In this document: positions 8,308-16,995 of the stretch, one piece after another
Layout: every line of letters begins with the position of its first letter
How positions within the stretch are numbered: position 1 is the stretch's first letter
NCBI RefSeq assembly: GCF_022227765.1
Contig: NZ_JAJMLZ010000009.1
Span: 111,659 to 175,658, forward strand
Direction: 5' to 3'
From: Ectothiorhodospira shaposhnikovii
GTDB taxonomy: Bacteria > Pseudomonadota > Gammaproteobacteria > Ectothiorhodospirales > Ectothiorhodospiraceae
DNA length: 64,000 bases
The notes under the pieces: model-generated
Seen by the model: the letters and a program-made list of their open reading frames with translations, nothing else
Told to the model about the DNA's origin: nothing
Database searches by the model: none
Made by a program: the position numbers and the translations under genes

Positions 8308-9509
8308 CGCCCTGGCGCCGACTGATGGACGCGGTACTCAGGCCCGATCCGGCACCGGACCTGGAACAGGAGATCGCCGCCGGCGCCCGGGCACAGGCCC
8401 CGGTGCTGTGGCTGCTGGGCAAGGTGCAGTCCGGCAAGACCTCCATCGTGCGCGCCATCACCGGCGATCCGGCCGCCGAGATCGGCAATGCCTTCCAGCC
8501 CTGCACTCCCAGTGCCCGGATCTACGAGTTTCCCCCCGATGTACCGGTGGTGCGGTTCCTGGATACCCGGGGCCTGGAGGAAGCGGATTACAATCCGGCG
8601 GCGGACCTGGCGGTGGTGGAAGGCCATGCCCACGGCGTCATTGCCGTGGTCCGCGCCATGGACCCGCAACAGAACGCCCTGCTGACCGCCCTGGGACAAA
8701 TCCGCCGCAGACACCCGGACTGGGCCGTGATCCTGGTTCAGACCCGGCTCCATGACGCCTATCCGGATGACCGGGATCACCCGTCCTGGGGAGACTGGCA
8801 CCACGACCCGGCGCTGACGGACCTGGATCGTGCCCTCAGGGCCCAGGCCGAGGCCTTTGCCGGACTGCCCGGCGACGGCCTGTTTCAGGCCGTGCCGGTG
8901 GACCTGACCCTGCCGGAGGACGGGTTTTCCGACCAGGATTACGGGCTGCCGATGCTGCTGGAGGCCCTGGACGCGGCCTGCATCCAGGGCCGCACCGGGC
9001 TGCTCGGGGATCTGGCCCGCCATGGCCGGGATGCCCGCCGGGCCCGGATCCACCCCCATATCCTGGGCTATGCCACCGCCGCCGGGGTCTGCGACCTGGT
9101 GCCCGTGATGGGCGTGGTCACGGTCCCCACCCTACAGGGCAAGATGCTGCACAGCATCGCCCGCATCTACGCCCTGCCCTGGGACCGCCGGACCCTCAAG
9201 GCCTTTCTGGCGTCCCTGGGTACGGGCACGGCCCTGGGCATCGGCGCCGGGTTTGCCGCCCGACAGCTGGGCAAACTGATCCCGGTGTACGGGCAGGTGG
9301 CTGGCGCGGCGGCGGCCGGCGTGGCCAGCGGCGCGGTCACCTATGCCCTGGGTCGGGCCGCCTGCCATTATCTGGAACAGCGTCGACAGGGGATCGACAC
9401 CCCGCAAGGGGTGGCCGAGACCTTTCGCGGCGCCCTCAAGGAGGCCTATGTGATCTTCAGACAACCCCATAAAGGGAATGCGAGCACGCACGCGGAGTCC
9501 AGGCCATGA
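8304..9509 (+). CDS. GTPase with C-terminal DUF697 (YcjF-like) membrane-associated domain
   Basis: A 401-residue protein. The N-terminal half is a G domain: P-loop GKVQSGKTS, a G3-like FLDTRGLEE and a probable G4 at VQTRLHD. The second half (from about residue 230) is DUF697-like, with an alanine/glycine-rich hydrophobic region (LGTGTALGIGAGFAARQLG and following) able to insert in a membrane. Such proteins are related to the YcjX/YcjF and Era-like GTPases and have no firm function. It overlaps its neighbours by four bases on each side; the next gene encodes a second GTPase, so the two may act as a pair at the inner membrane. Confidence 0.8.
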   Translation: MTPWRRLMDAVLRPDPAPDLEQEIAAGARAQAPVLWLLGKVQSGKTSIVRAITGDPAAEIGNAFQPCTPSARIYEFPPDVPVVRFLDTRGLEEADYNPAADLAVVEGHAHGVIAVVRAMDPQQNALLTALGQIRRRHPDWAVILVQTRLHDAYPDDRDHPSWGDWHHDPALTDLDRALRAQAEAFAGLPGDGLFQAVPVDLTLPEDGFSDQDYGLPMLLEALDAACIQGRTGLLGDLARHGRDARRARIHPHILGYATAAGVCDLVPVMGVVTVPTLQGKMLHSIARIYALPWDRRTLKAFLASLGTGTALGIGAGFAARQLGKLIPVYGQVAGAAAAGVASGAVTYALGRAACHYLEQRRQGIDTPQGVAETFRGALKEAYVIFRQPHKGNASTHAESRP

Positions 9510-11059
9510 AACGGGAAGACGGCCCCTGGGAGCGCTGGGGCGCCCTGGTATCCGCCCTTGGTCTGGCGGTGGTGCCCCTGCTGGCCCTGATCCCCTTCGG
9601 CGCCCTGTGGCTCTGGCAACAGGGTTGGCTGCTGCACTGGCTGGGGATTGCCGCCGTGCTGGGGGGGTTGATCTACGGCGCCGGCTGGTGGCTGCAGCGG
9701 CGTGGCCTGCAAGGTCGGGATACCGCCACCCACGACGATACCCCGGTGTCGGCACCGGATGAGGACTGGTCCGGACGGGACCTGGCCGCCTGGGAAGCGG
9801 TCCAGCGCCTGGCCGCCGAAGTGGAGCCGCGCATTCTCTCTGATCAGCAACGGATGCTGGACACGGCGCGGCAAACCATCGAACAGGTGGCCCGCCACTA
9901 CCACCCCGACGAGAAACATGCGGTCTGGGGCTTCACCGTGCCCGAGGCCCTGCTGCTGACGGAACGGGTCAGCGCCCGGCTGCGGCGGGTGATGCTGGAT
10001 CATGTTCCCGGCGCGCACATGATCCGGGCCAGCCAGGTGATGCGCCTGTGGGAGCTGCAGCCCGCAGCCCTTACCGGCGCCCGCTGGCTCGGCCACCTGA
10101 GCCGGGTCTATCGCACCGTGCGCTGGGTCAACCCGGCCAGCGCGGCCCTGGCCGCGGCCCGGGAAAAGATGATCTCGGCCATGCTGGGCGAGGCCGGCGA
10201 CTATCTGCGTCGGCGCGGGGCTCGGATCTGGGTGGAAGAAGTGGGACGGGCCGCCATTGAGCTGTACTCGGGGCGCCTGCGGATGGATGACCGGACCGAG
10301 GACGCCCGTGCAGAAGCCCGGGCCCGGGGACCGGGGGTACCGCCGGCGCCCTCCCCGGGACCGGTACGGGTGGCCGTGGCCGGGCAGACCAATGCCGGCA
10401 AGTCCAGCCTGGTCAATGCCCTGCTGGGCACCCGGGCTTCCGGCGTAGATGCCCTGCCCCTGACCCGGACACCGGGCAGCTACGTGCTGCAACGGGACGG
10501 AGCGGAAGAACTGGTGCTCATCGACACCCCCGGACTGGAAAACCGGGCGCAACTCCGTGCCCTGATTGACACCCTGGCGGAGAGCGACTGCATTCTCTGG
10601 GTGGTGCCGGCACACCGGGCGGATCGTGCCCTGGATCTGGAGGCGCTGACCACCCTGCGTCGGACCCTGGAGCGGATGCCGGGCCGCATCCTGCCCCCGA
10701 TGATGGTGGTCCTGAGCCATGTGGACCGGCTCTCGCCAGCACGGGAATGGGCACCGCCCTATGACCTGGAACACCCGGACCGGCCCAAGGCCGCGGCCAT
10801 GCGGGGGGCGATGGAAGCCGTGGCCCGGGATCTGGACATCTCTCCGGCGCTGATCGTGCCGGCACGGCTGGACAGCCTGGAGACCGCCTGGCAGGTGGAC
10901 CGCATCTGGGCCGTATTACTCGGCCAACTGGATCGTTCCCACCGGGCCAGGGCCCTGCGCATCGCCCGCGCCGCCCTGGGCGGTGACTGGAAACGGGTCT
11001 GGCGACAAGCGCGGCGGGCAGGCGCCGAGGTGACACGGCAGTTGATCAGGAAGGGATGA
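9506..11059 (+). CDS. Membrane-anchored Era/dynamin-like GTPase
   Basis: A 517-residue protein. Residues about 12-65 form two hydrophobic segments, followed by a long helical region (70-275) and a G domain from about 285: P-loop AGQTNAGKSS, G2/G3 region TRTPGSYV with LIDTPGLEN, and G4-like LSHVDRL. The layout (membrane hairpin, helical linker, GTPase) is that of Era/TrmE/Septin superfamily GTPases of unknown role. It overlaps the DUF697 GTPase by four bases. The pair may sense or remodel membrane; this is inference. About 155 bases separate it from the antitoxin gene that precedes the Wadjet operon. Confidence 0.8.
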   Translation: MKREDGPWERWGALVSALGLAVVPLLALIPFGALWLWQQGWLLHWLGIAAVLGGLIYGAGWWLQRRGLQGRDTATHDDTPVSAPDEDWSGRDLAAWEAVQRLAAEVEPRILSDQQRMLDTARQTIEQVARHYHPDEKHAVWGFTVPEALLLTERVSARLRRVMLDHVPGAHMIRASQVMRLWELQPAALTGARWLGHLSRVYRTVRWVNPASAALAAAREKMISAMLGEAGDYLRRRGARIWVEEVGRAAIELYSGRLRMDDRTEDARAEARARGPGVPPAPSPGPVRVAVAGQTNAGKSSLVNALLGTRASGVDALPLTRTPGSYVLQRDGAEELVLIDTPGLENRAQLRALIDTLAESDCILWVVPAHRADRALDLEALTTLRRTLERMPGRILPPMMVVLSHVDRLSPAREWAPPYDLEHPDRPKAAAMRGAMEAVARDLDISPALIVPARLDSLETAWQVDRIWAVLLGQLDRSHRARALRIARAALGGDWKRVWRQARRAGAEVTRQLIRKG

Positions 11060-11216
11060 AATCCGCCAGAAAAGGACTGGGCACCCCGGAACAGGATACG
11101 AACAGCTGACAGATGGCCCGGGTGGCGGCTATGTGGAACAAGGCAGACACGTATTGACAACCGCCACACACAGATCCAGGGTCTTTGCGTATCTATCGTC
11201 TATGCAGGGCCGAATC

Positions 11217-11483
11217 ATGCGAAACACCGCCATTAACCTGAGGGCATTGCCGGAGCAGCGCGATCTGATTGACCGCGCTGCCCATCTCCTGGGTAAAAAC
11301 CGTTCGGATTTCATGCTTGAGGCCGCCTGTGACAGGGCCCAGGCCGTGCTGCTTGATCAGGTCTACTTCAACCTCGACGCCGATCAATTCCAGCACTTCA
11401 TTGACCTGCTCGATGCGCCGCTCGCGCCCAACCCGGGGCTTGAGCGGCTGATGGCGCTGAAGGCCCCTTGGACCAACGAATGA
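11217..11483 (+). CDS. DUF1778 (TacA-like) ribbon-helix-helix antitoxin without an intact toxin
   Basis: The 88-residue product matches DUF1778/TacA antitoxins: an N-terminal ribbon-helix-helix (INLRALPEQRDLIDRAAHLL, then GKNRSDFMLEAA) and a C-terminal toxin-binding tail (FNLDADQFQHFIDLLDAP). ATG 11217 was chosen because AGGG lies seven bases upstream and the family begins here; in-frame ATGs at 11202 and 11133 are alternatives. Members bind DNA and neutralise a GNAT acetyltransferase toxin encoded immediately downstream. Here the downstream frame is only a remnant, so the antitoxin is orphaned. Its stop overlaps that frame's start, which in turn overlaps jetA, so it is the first gene of the Wadjet transcription unit and could act as its repressor (inference). 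Confidence 0.85.
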   Translation: MRNTAINLRALPEQRDLIDRAAHLLGKNRSDFMLEAACDRAQAVLLDQVYFNLDADQFQHFIDLLDAPLAPNPGLERLMALKAPWTNE

Positions 11484-11608
11484 CTACCCCGCTCAGCGCG
11501 CCCCAGCCGCTGACCGCGGTCCACCGCGTCGGCGACTTTTCCTGCGGGAAGTCGGTGCTCAACCCTTCACTTTCCGCCTCCCCGGCGACACCATCCAGTA
11601 GCACATGA
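11480..11608 (+). pseudogene. Truncated GNAT (TacT-like) toxin remnant
   Basis: A 42-codon frame starts at ATG 11480 (ATGA overlap with the DUF1778 gene). Its first 28 residues, including LSAPQPLTAVHRVGDFSCGK and VLN, match the N terminus of TacT-type GNAT toxins, which inactivate charged tRNAs. After VLN the similarity stops: no acetyl-CoA motif or catalytic tyrosine region follows, and the frame ends in low-complexity serine/alanine/proline codons. The TGA (11606-11608) overlaps the ATG of jetA (11605). The toxin therefore looks deleted in its body while translational coupling on both sides is kept. Confidence 0.65.
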
Positions 11609-13044
11609 ACCACGACGACCTGCAAAACCTGCGTCGAATGCATCCGGCCTGGCGGCTGCTGGTGGCGGACAACGCCCCCATGATCATCAGCTTCCTCCAC
11701 GGCAGCTTCGTCGCCCCCAATGTCCGGGTGCTGGCGGCCACCGACCTGGAAAACCGGCTGGAAGATTTCCTGTTTCACCTGCGCGGCCAACTGGGCGAGG
11801 ATGCCTATCCCCGGGCCGCCCGCGCCTACCTGTCCGACTGGTCCGCCGATGAACGGGGCTGGCTGCGGCGCTATTACCCGGAACACGGCGACGAGCCCCA
11901 CTACGACCTGACGCCGGCCACGGAACAGGCCATCCAATGGCTGAAAAGTCTGGAGCAGCCTCACTTCATCGGGGCGGAATCCCGTCTGACCCTGGTTTTC
12001 GACCTGCTGCAACAGATCCTCCAGGGCGCGGAGAGCGACCCCGAGACCCGTATCCGGGATCTGGAGGCGCGCAGGGACGTCATCGACCGGGAGATCCAGC
12101 AGATCCGTGCCGGTCACATCAATCTGATGGACCCGACCCAGTTGCGGGAGCGATTCCTGCAGATGGCGGGCACGGCCCGGGGCCTGCTGGCGGACTTTCG
12201 TCAAGTGGAGGAAAACTTCCGCGCCCTGGATCGACAGGTGCGGGAAAAGGTGGCCACCTGGGAAGGTGGCAAGGGAGAAGTGCTGGACGAGGTGTTCGGC
12301 GAACAGGATCGCATCACCAATTCCGACCAGGGGCGCAGCTTTCGCGCCTTCTGGGATCTGCTCATGTCACCGGCACGCCAGGAGGCGCTGTCGGAACAAC
12401 TGGAGCGGGTACTGGCGCTGGTGGAGGTGGCCGAACTGGAGCCGGACCCCAGGCTGCGGCGCATCCATTACGACTGGCTCGCCGCCGGGGAATACACCCA
12501 GCGCATGGTGGCCCGTCTGTCGGAGCAGCTGCGCCGTTATCTGGATGATCAGGCCTGGCTGGAAAACCGCCGCATCATGACCCTGATCCGGGAACTGGAA
12601 CAACACGCCCTGGCCCTGCGGGAGCACCCGCCCGAGCTGACACTGTCCCTGGACGAACCCTCTCCCTGCATCGAACTGCCCATGGAGCGACCCCTGTTCA
12701 GTCCGCCGATCCGGCCTCATATCCGTCAGCAGCAGCTGGAAGCCGGAGAAAGCCTTGCCACCCCCGACGCCCTGTTCGAGCAGACCTGGGTGGACCGGAC
12801 CCTGCTGCAGGGTCGTATCCGCCAGGCCCTGCAGACCCGGGATCAGGTCACCCTGGCGACCCTGCTGGACGAACATCCCCTGGAACACGGCCTGGCGGAA
12901 CTGGTGGCCTACCTGAGCCTGGCCACCGAGGATCACCGCAGCGTGATCGATGAAGCCCATCCCCAGACCGTGCACTGGCAGGATGCCCGGGGTATCCTGC
13001 GTCGCGCCACCCTGCCGCAGATCCTCTTCACCCGCGCACACTGA
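11605..13044 (+). CDS. jetA: Wadjet anti-plasmid system protein JetA (DUF3375)
   Basis: A 479-residue DUF3375 protein, the kleisin-like (MukF-like) subunit of type I Wadjet. Visible features are an N-terminal winged-helix-type region (LRRMHPAWRLLVADNAPMII), a central helical segment rich in E/Q/R (residues about 150-240, LEARRDVIDREIQQIRAGHI region), and a C-terminal globular part. In Wadjet the JetABC complex is an SMC-like motor that extrudes DNA loops, and JetD cuts circular plasmids that it recognises as small. The start overlaps the stop of the toxin remnant; jetB follows with a TGATG overlap. Gene order A-B-C-D is canonical. Confidence 0.93.
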   Translation: MNHDDLQNLRRMHPAWRLLVADNAPMIISFLHGSFVAPNVRVLAATDLENRLEDFLFHLRGQLGEDAYPRAARAYLSDWSADERGWLRRYYPEHGDEPHYDLTPATEQAIQWLKSLEQPHFIGAESRLTLVFDLLQQILQGAESDPETRIRDLEARRDVIDREIQQIRAGHINLMDPTQLRERFLQMAGTARGLLADFRQVEENFRALDRQVREKVATWEGGKGEVLDEVFGEQDRITNSDQGRSFRAFWDLLMSPARQEALSEQLERVLALVEVAELEPDPRLRRIHYDWLAAGEYTQRMVARLSEQLRRYLDDQAWLENRRIMTLIRELEQHALALREHPPELTLSLDEPSPCIELPMERPLFSPPIRPHIRQQQLEAGESLATPDALFEQTWVDRTLLQGRIRQALQTRDQVTLATLLDEHPLEHGLAELVAYLSLATEDHRSVIDEAHPQTVHWQDARGILRRATLPQILFTRAH

Positions 13045-13640
13045 TGACCGATATCGAAACCGACTCGACCTTTTCCGCCATGCTCATCACGCTCTTCAGG
13101 GGCGTACTCTACAAGGATCAGCAGCCGCGCCACTGGCAGGCACTGCAGGACCACCAGGCCCGGGTGCGCGACCATGTGGCCGTGCTGGGCCTGGAACTGA
13201 TGCTGGACGACGCCGAAGGCCATGCCTGTCTCCGGCAGCGCCCCACCCAGGACGACGACACGGAACTGCCCAGGCTGGTGCAGCGCCGCCAGCTCAGTTA
13301 TCCGGTGAGTCTGCTGCTGGCCCTTCTGCGCAAGAAACTGGTGGAACACGATGCCGGCGGTGGTGACCCGCGCCTGATCCTGTCCCGGGAACAGATGGTG
13401 GAGATGCTGCGGGTCTTCCTGCCCCCCACCGCCAACGAGGCCCGGCTGGTGGACCGCATCCAGACCGACATCAACAAGGTGGTGGAATTGGGATTCCTGC
13501 GCCGACTGCGTGGCCAGGAGGACCAGTACGAGGTGCGCCGCATCATCAAGACCTTCATCGACGCCCAGTGGCTGGCGGAGTTCGACCAGCGCCTGACCGA
13601 GTACCGCAACCATGCCGGGGAGGCCGACGATGGCACTTGA
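13044..13640 (+). CDS. jetB: Wadjet anti-plasmid system protein JetB (DUF4194)
   Basis: A 198-residue DUF4194 protein, the MukE-like (kite) winged-helix partner of JetA. Characteristic stretches are FRGVLYKDQQPRHWQALQ near the N terminus, the PVSLLLALLRKKLVE segment and the C-terminal FLRRLRGQEDQYEVRRIIK. Kite subunits bind the kleisin and DNA and close the SMC ring. The gene overlaps jetA by one base and jetC by 11 bases, so all four proteins are probably made in fixed proportion from one mRNA. Confidence 0.93.
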   Translation: MTDIETDSTFSAMLITLFRGVLYKDQQPRHWQALQDHQARVRDHVAVLGLELMLDDAEGHACLRQRPTQDDDTELPRLVQRRQLSYPVSLLLALLRKKLVEHDAGGGDPRLILSREQMVEMLRVFLPPTANEARLVDRIQTDINKVVELGFLRRLRGQEDQYEVRRIIKTFIDAQWLAEFDQRLTEYRNHAGEADDGT

Positions 13641-16600
13641 ACTGGAGTTTGCCGCATCCGACGAACGCACCGGTTTTCGCCTGCAGCATCTTGAAGTCTA
13701 CAACTGGGGCACCTTCCACAACCGGGTCTGGTCCCTGCGCCCGGAGGGTGACAATGCCCTGCTCACCGGGGATATCGGCTCGGGCAAGTCCACCCTGGTG
13801 GACGCCATCACCACCCTGCTGGTGCCGGCCCAGCGCATCACCTACAACAAGGCGGCCGGCGCCGAGGCCAAGGAACGCAGCCTGCGTTCCTATGTGCTGG
13901 GCTATTACAAGTCAGAGCGCAGCGACACGGGGCTGAGCAGCCGTGCCGTGGGCCTGCGGGATCACAATAGTTATTCCGTGATCCTGGGGCACTTTTACAA
14001 CGAAGGTTTCGATCAGCATGTCACCCTGGCCCAGGTGTTCTGGATCAAGGATCAACAGGGGCAACCGGCCCGGTTCTTCGTGGTGGCCGACGGCGCCTTG
14101 CGCATTGCGGACCACTTTGCCGACTTCGGCAGCGACCTTACCCGGCTGCGCAAGCGCCTGAGGGATACCCCCGGGGTGGAACTGTTCGACAGCTTCCCGC
14201 CCTACAGCGGTGCCTTCCGGCGACGCTTCGGCATCGAGAACGACCAGGCCCTGGAACTGTTCAACCAGACCGTATCGATGAAATCCGTGGGCAACCTCAC
14301 CGAATTCGTGCGCAGTCACATGCTCGAAGCCTTCCCGGTGGAGGATCGCATTCAGGCCCTGATCACCCATTTCGACGACCTCAACCGGGCCCATGAAGCG
14401 GTACTCAAGGCCAAGGCCCAGGTCGCCCATCTGGAACCGCTGGTGGCCCGCGCCGACACCTATGCCGAACGCTGCCGGGAGGCCGAAGCCCTGCGCGCCT
14501 GCCGGGAGGCACTCAGGCCCTGGTTTGCCTCGCTCAAGGCCGGACTGCTGGACCGGAGACTGGACCATCTGCACAAGGATCTGGCCCGTCTGGCGCATCA
14601 GATCGAGCAGTTCCATCGCCAGCAGCGGGAACAGCGGGCACGGCGCGATGAACTCAAGCAGGCCATGGCCGAGAATGGGGGCGATCGGCTGGCGCGCATC
14701 AAGGTCGAGCTGGAACAAAAGCGCGAGATCCGCGACCAGCGGCGGCACCGGGCGGAGCGGTACCGGGATCTGGCCCAGCAACTGGCACTGCCCGATGCCA
14801 CCGACCTGGCGGTCTTTCAGGACAATTTCCAGGCCCTGACCCAGGCCCAGGAAGACGCTCAGCGAGAGCGGGATGACCTGCAGAACCGGATCACCGAGGC
14901 GGGAGTGGCGTTGCACCAGCAGCGGACACACCACCATGAACTGGAAAGCGAGCTGACGTCCCTGCGCCAACGTCGCTCCAACATCCCCGCCGCCATGCTG
15001 GGCATCCGCGACGCCCTCTGTCAGTCCCTGGATCTGCCGGTGGATGATCTGCCCTTCGTGGGCGAGCTGTTGCAGGTGCATGAACAGGAAACCGACTGGG
15101 AAGGCGCCATCGAACGGGTCCTGCACAACTTCGGCCTCTCCCTGCTGGTGCCCGACACCCACTATGCCCGGGTGGCCGAGTGGGTGGATCGCACCCATCT
15201 GCGGGGGCGCCTGGTGTACTTCCGGGTGCGGGAGACGCGCCGGAGCCAGCCCCAGGATCTGCATCCGGATTCCCTGGTGCGCAAGCTCTCCATCCGCCCC
15301 GACTCGGTCTTCTACGGCTGGCTGGAACAGGAACTGGCCCGGCGCTTCGACTATGCCTGCTGCGTCGGCATGGATCAGTTTCGCCGCGAGCAAAGGGCCA
15401 TCACCCGGGCCGGGCAGATCAAGGCCGGGGGCGAGCGTCATGAAAAGGATGATCGTCACCGTCTGGACGACCGCACCCGCTTCATCCTGGGCTGGAGCAA
15501 CGAGGCCAAGATCGCCGCCCTGGAGGCACAGGCCCAGACCCTGGCCCGGCAGATGCAGGCACTGGGTGACCGGATCGGCGGCTGGGAACAGGCACGCCAG
15601 GCCTGTGAGGCCCGGCGGGACCTGATCGTCGCACTGTCCCATTTCCGGGGCTTCCACGACATTGACTGGCGCCCCCTATCCACGGAGATGGCGGCCCTGG
15701 AGGCGGAGTATGCACAGCTCGCCCGGGAGTCGGACATGCTGCGCGCCCTGGAGACCCAGTTGCGTGAACTGGAACAGGTCATGGAGGACACCGACAAGGC
15801 CCTGGGCGAGGCCCAGCGGGAGTGCAGCCAGGCACAACTCAGGCAGGAGCAGGCCCAGGCTCAGCGGGACGAGTGTGCCACCCTGCTCGATGCCACCCCC
15901 CGGGAGGCCCGGGACGCCTACTTCCCCCGTCTGGAGACGATGCGGGACGAGGCCCTGGGCAAGCATACCCTGAGCGTGGAATCCTGCGACAACCGGGAGC
16001 GGGAGATGCGGGAATGGCTGACCGGGCGCATCGACAACGCCGACAGGAGTGCCGCCGGTCTGCGGGACCGCATCATCGACGCCATGCGCGGCTATCAGAA
16101 CGCCTGGCCCCTGGACAGCCGGGAGGTGGACGTGAGCATCGAGGCGGTGGGGGAATACCGGGCCATGCTCGAAGCCCTCAAGTCCGATGACCTGCCCCGT
16201 TTCGATGCCCGTTTCAGGCAATTGCTGCAGGAAAATGCCATCAACGAGGTGGCGGCGTTCCAGAGCCGACTGCACGGGCAGCGGCAGACCATCACCGAGC
16301 GCATCGAAAGCATCAACCGCTCCCTGCGGGAAATCGACTACAACCCCAACCGTTACATCACCCTGCTGGCGGAGACCGCCGCGGACCCGGAAATCCGGGA
16401 ATTCCAGCAAAACCTGCGGGCCTGTACCGAAGGGGCGGTGACCGGCTCCCAGGATGAACAGTATTCCGAGGCCAAGTTCCTGCAGGTCAAGGCCATCATT
16501 GAGCGTTTCCGTGGCCGGGAAGGCACCACCGACCTGGACCGGCGCTGGACCCGCAAGGTCACCGACGTGCGCAACTGGTTTGTGTTTTCCGCCTCGGAGC

Positions 16601-16995
16601 GCTGGCGGGAAGACGACCGGGAACACGAGCATTACACCGACTCCGGCGGCAAGTCCGGCGGCCAGAAGGAAAAACTGGCCTACACGGTACTGGCCGCCAG
16701 CCTGGCCTACCAGTTCGGCCTGGAATGGGGCGAAACCCGCTCCCGCTCGTTCCGCTTCGTGGTCATCGACGAGGCCTTCGGTCGGGGCTCCGACGACTCG
16801 GCCCGCTACGGTCTGGACCTGTTCCGGCGCCTGCACCTGCAACTGCTGATCGTCACCCCGTTGCAGAAGATCCACATCATCGAACCCTTCGTGTCCAGCG
16901 TGGGCTTTGTCCATAGCGTGGAGGGCCGGGAATCCATGGTGCGCAATCTCACCATCGAGCAATACCAGGCCGAGAAGGCGGCCCGGCAGGCATGA
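13630..16995 (+). CDS. jetC: Wadjet anti-plasmid system SMC-like ATPase JetC
   Basis: A 1121-residue MukB/SMC-like ATPase. The Walker A is GDIGSGKST (G47-T55), and the head starts with HLEVYNWGTFHN. Long coiled coils fill residues about 240-420 and 620-770 around a hinge. The C-terminal head has the signature SGGKSGGQKEKLAY and a Walker B VVIDEAFGRG (D1047-E1048). In Wadjet JetC is the motor that extrudes DNA before cleavage. Start 13630 (MALELEF) was preferred over ATG 13612 because GGGGAGG lies six bases upstream. Full length with all motifs intact implies a functional motor. It overlaps jetD by four bases. Confidence 0.94.
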   Translation: MALELEFAASDERTGFRLQHLEVYNWGTFHNRVWSLRPEGDNALLTGDIGSGKSTLVDAITTLLVPAQRITYNKAAGAEAKERSLRSYVLGYYKSERSDTGLSSRAVGLRDHNSYSVILGHFYNEGFDQHVTLAQVFWIKDQQGQPARFFVVADGALRIADHFADFGSDLTRLRKRLRDTPGVELFDSFPPYSGAFRRRFGIENDQALELFNQTVSMKSVGNLTEFVRSHMLEAFPVEDRIQALITHFDDLNRAHEAVLKAKAQVAHLEPLVARADTYAERCREAEALRACREALRPWFASLKAGLLDRRLDHLHKDLARLAHQIEQFHRQQREQRARRDELKQAMAENGGDRLARIKVELEQKREIRDQRRHRAERYRDLAQQLALPDATDLAVFQDNFQALTQAQEDAQRERDDLQNRITEAGVALHQQRTHHHELESELTSLRQRRSNIPAAMLGIRDALCQSLDLPVDDLPFVGELLQVHEQETDWEGAIERVLHNFGLSLLVPDTHYARVAEWVDRTHLRGRLVYFRVRETRRSQPQDLHPDSLVRKLSIRPDSVFYGWLEQELARRFDYACCVGMDQFRREQRAITRAGQIKAGGERHEKDDRHRLDDRTRFILGWSNEAKIAALEAQAQTLARQMQALGDRIGGWEQARQACEARRDLIVALSHFRGFHDIDWRPLSTEMAALEAEYAQLARESDMLRALETQLRELEQVMEDTDKALGEAQRECSQAQLRQEQAQAQRDECATLLDATPREARDAYFPRLETMRDEALGKHTLSVESCDNREREMREWLTGRIDNADRSAAGLRDRIIDAMRGYQNAWPLDSREVDVSIEAVGEYRAMLEALKSDDLPRFDARFRQLLQENAINEVAAFQSRLHGQRQTITERIESINRSLREIDYNPNRYITLLAETAADPEIREFQQNLRACTEGAVTGSQDEQYSEAKFLQVKAIIERFRGREGTTDLDRRWTRKVTDVRNWFVFSASERWREDDREHEHYTDSGGKSGGQKEKLAYTVLAASLAYQFGLEWGETRSRSFRFVVIDEAFGRGSDDSARYGLDLFRRLHLQLLIVTPLQKIHIIEPFVSSVGFVHSVEGRESMVRNLTIEQYQAEKAARQA

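Noticed and set aside
11154..11159. TTGACA as a promoter for the DUF1778-Wadjet operon
   Set aside because: The -35 is perfect but no acceptable -10 lies 16-18 bases downstream, so I did not list it as a promoter.
13630..16995. JetC read as SbcC or MukB of a housekeeping system
   Set aside because: Neighbours are DUF3375, DUF4194 and DUF3322/DUF2220 proteins in canonical Wadjet order; a chromosome-segregation MukB would sit with mukF and mukE.
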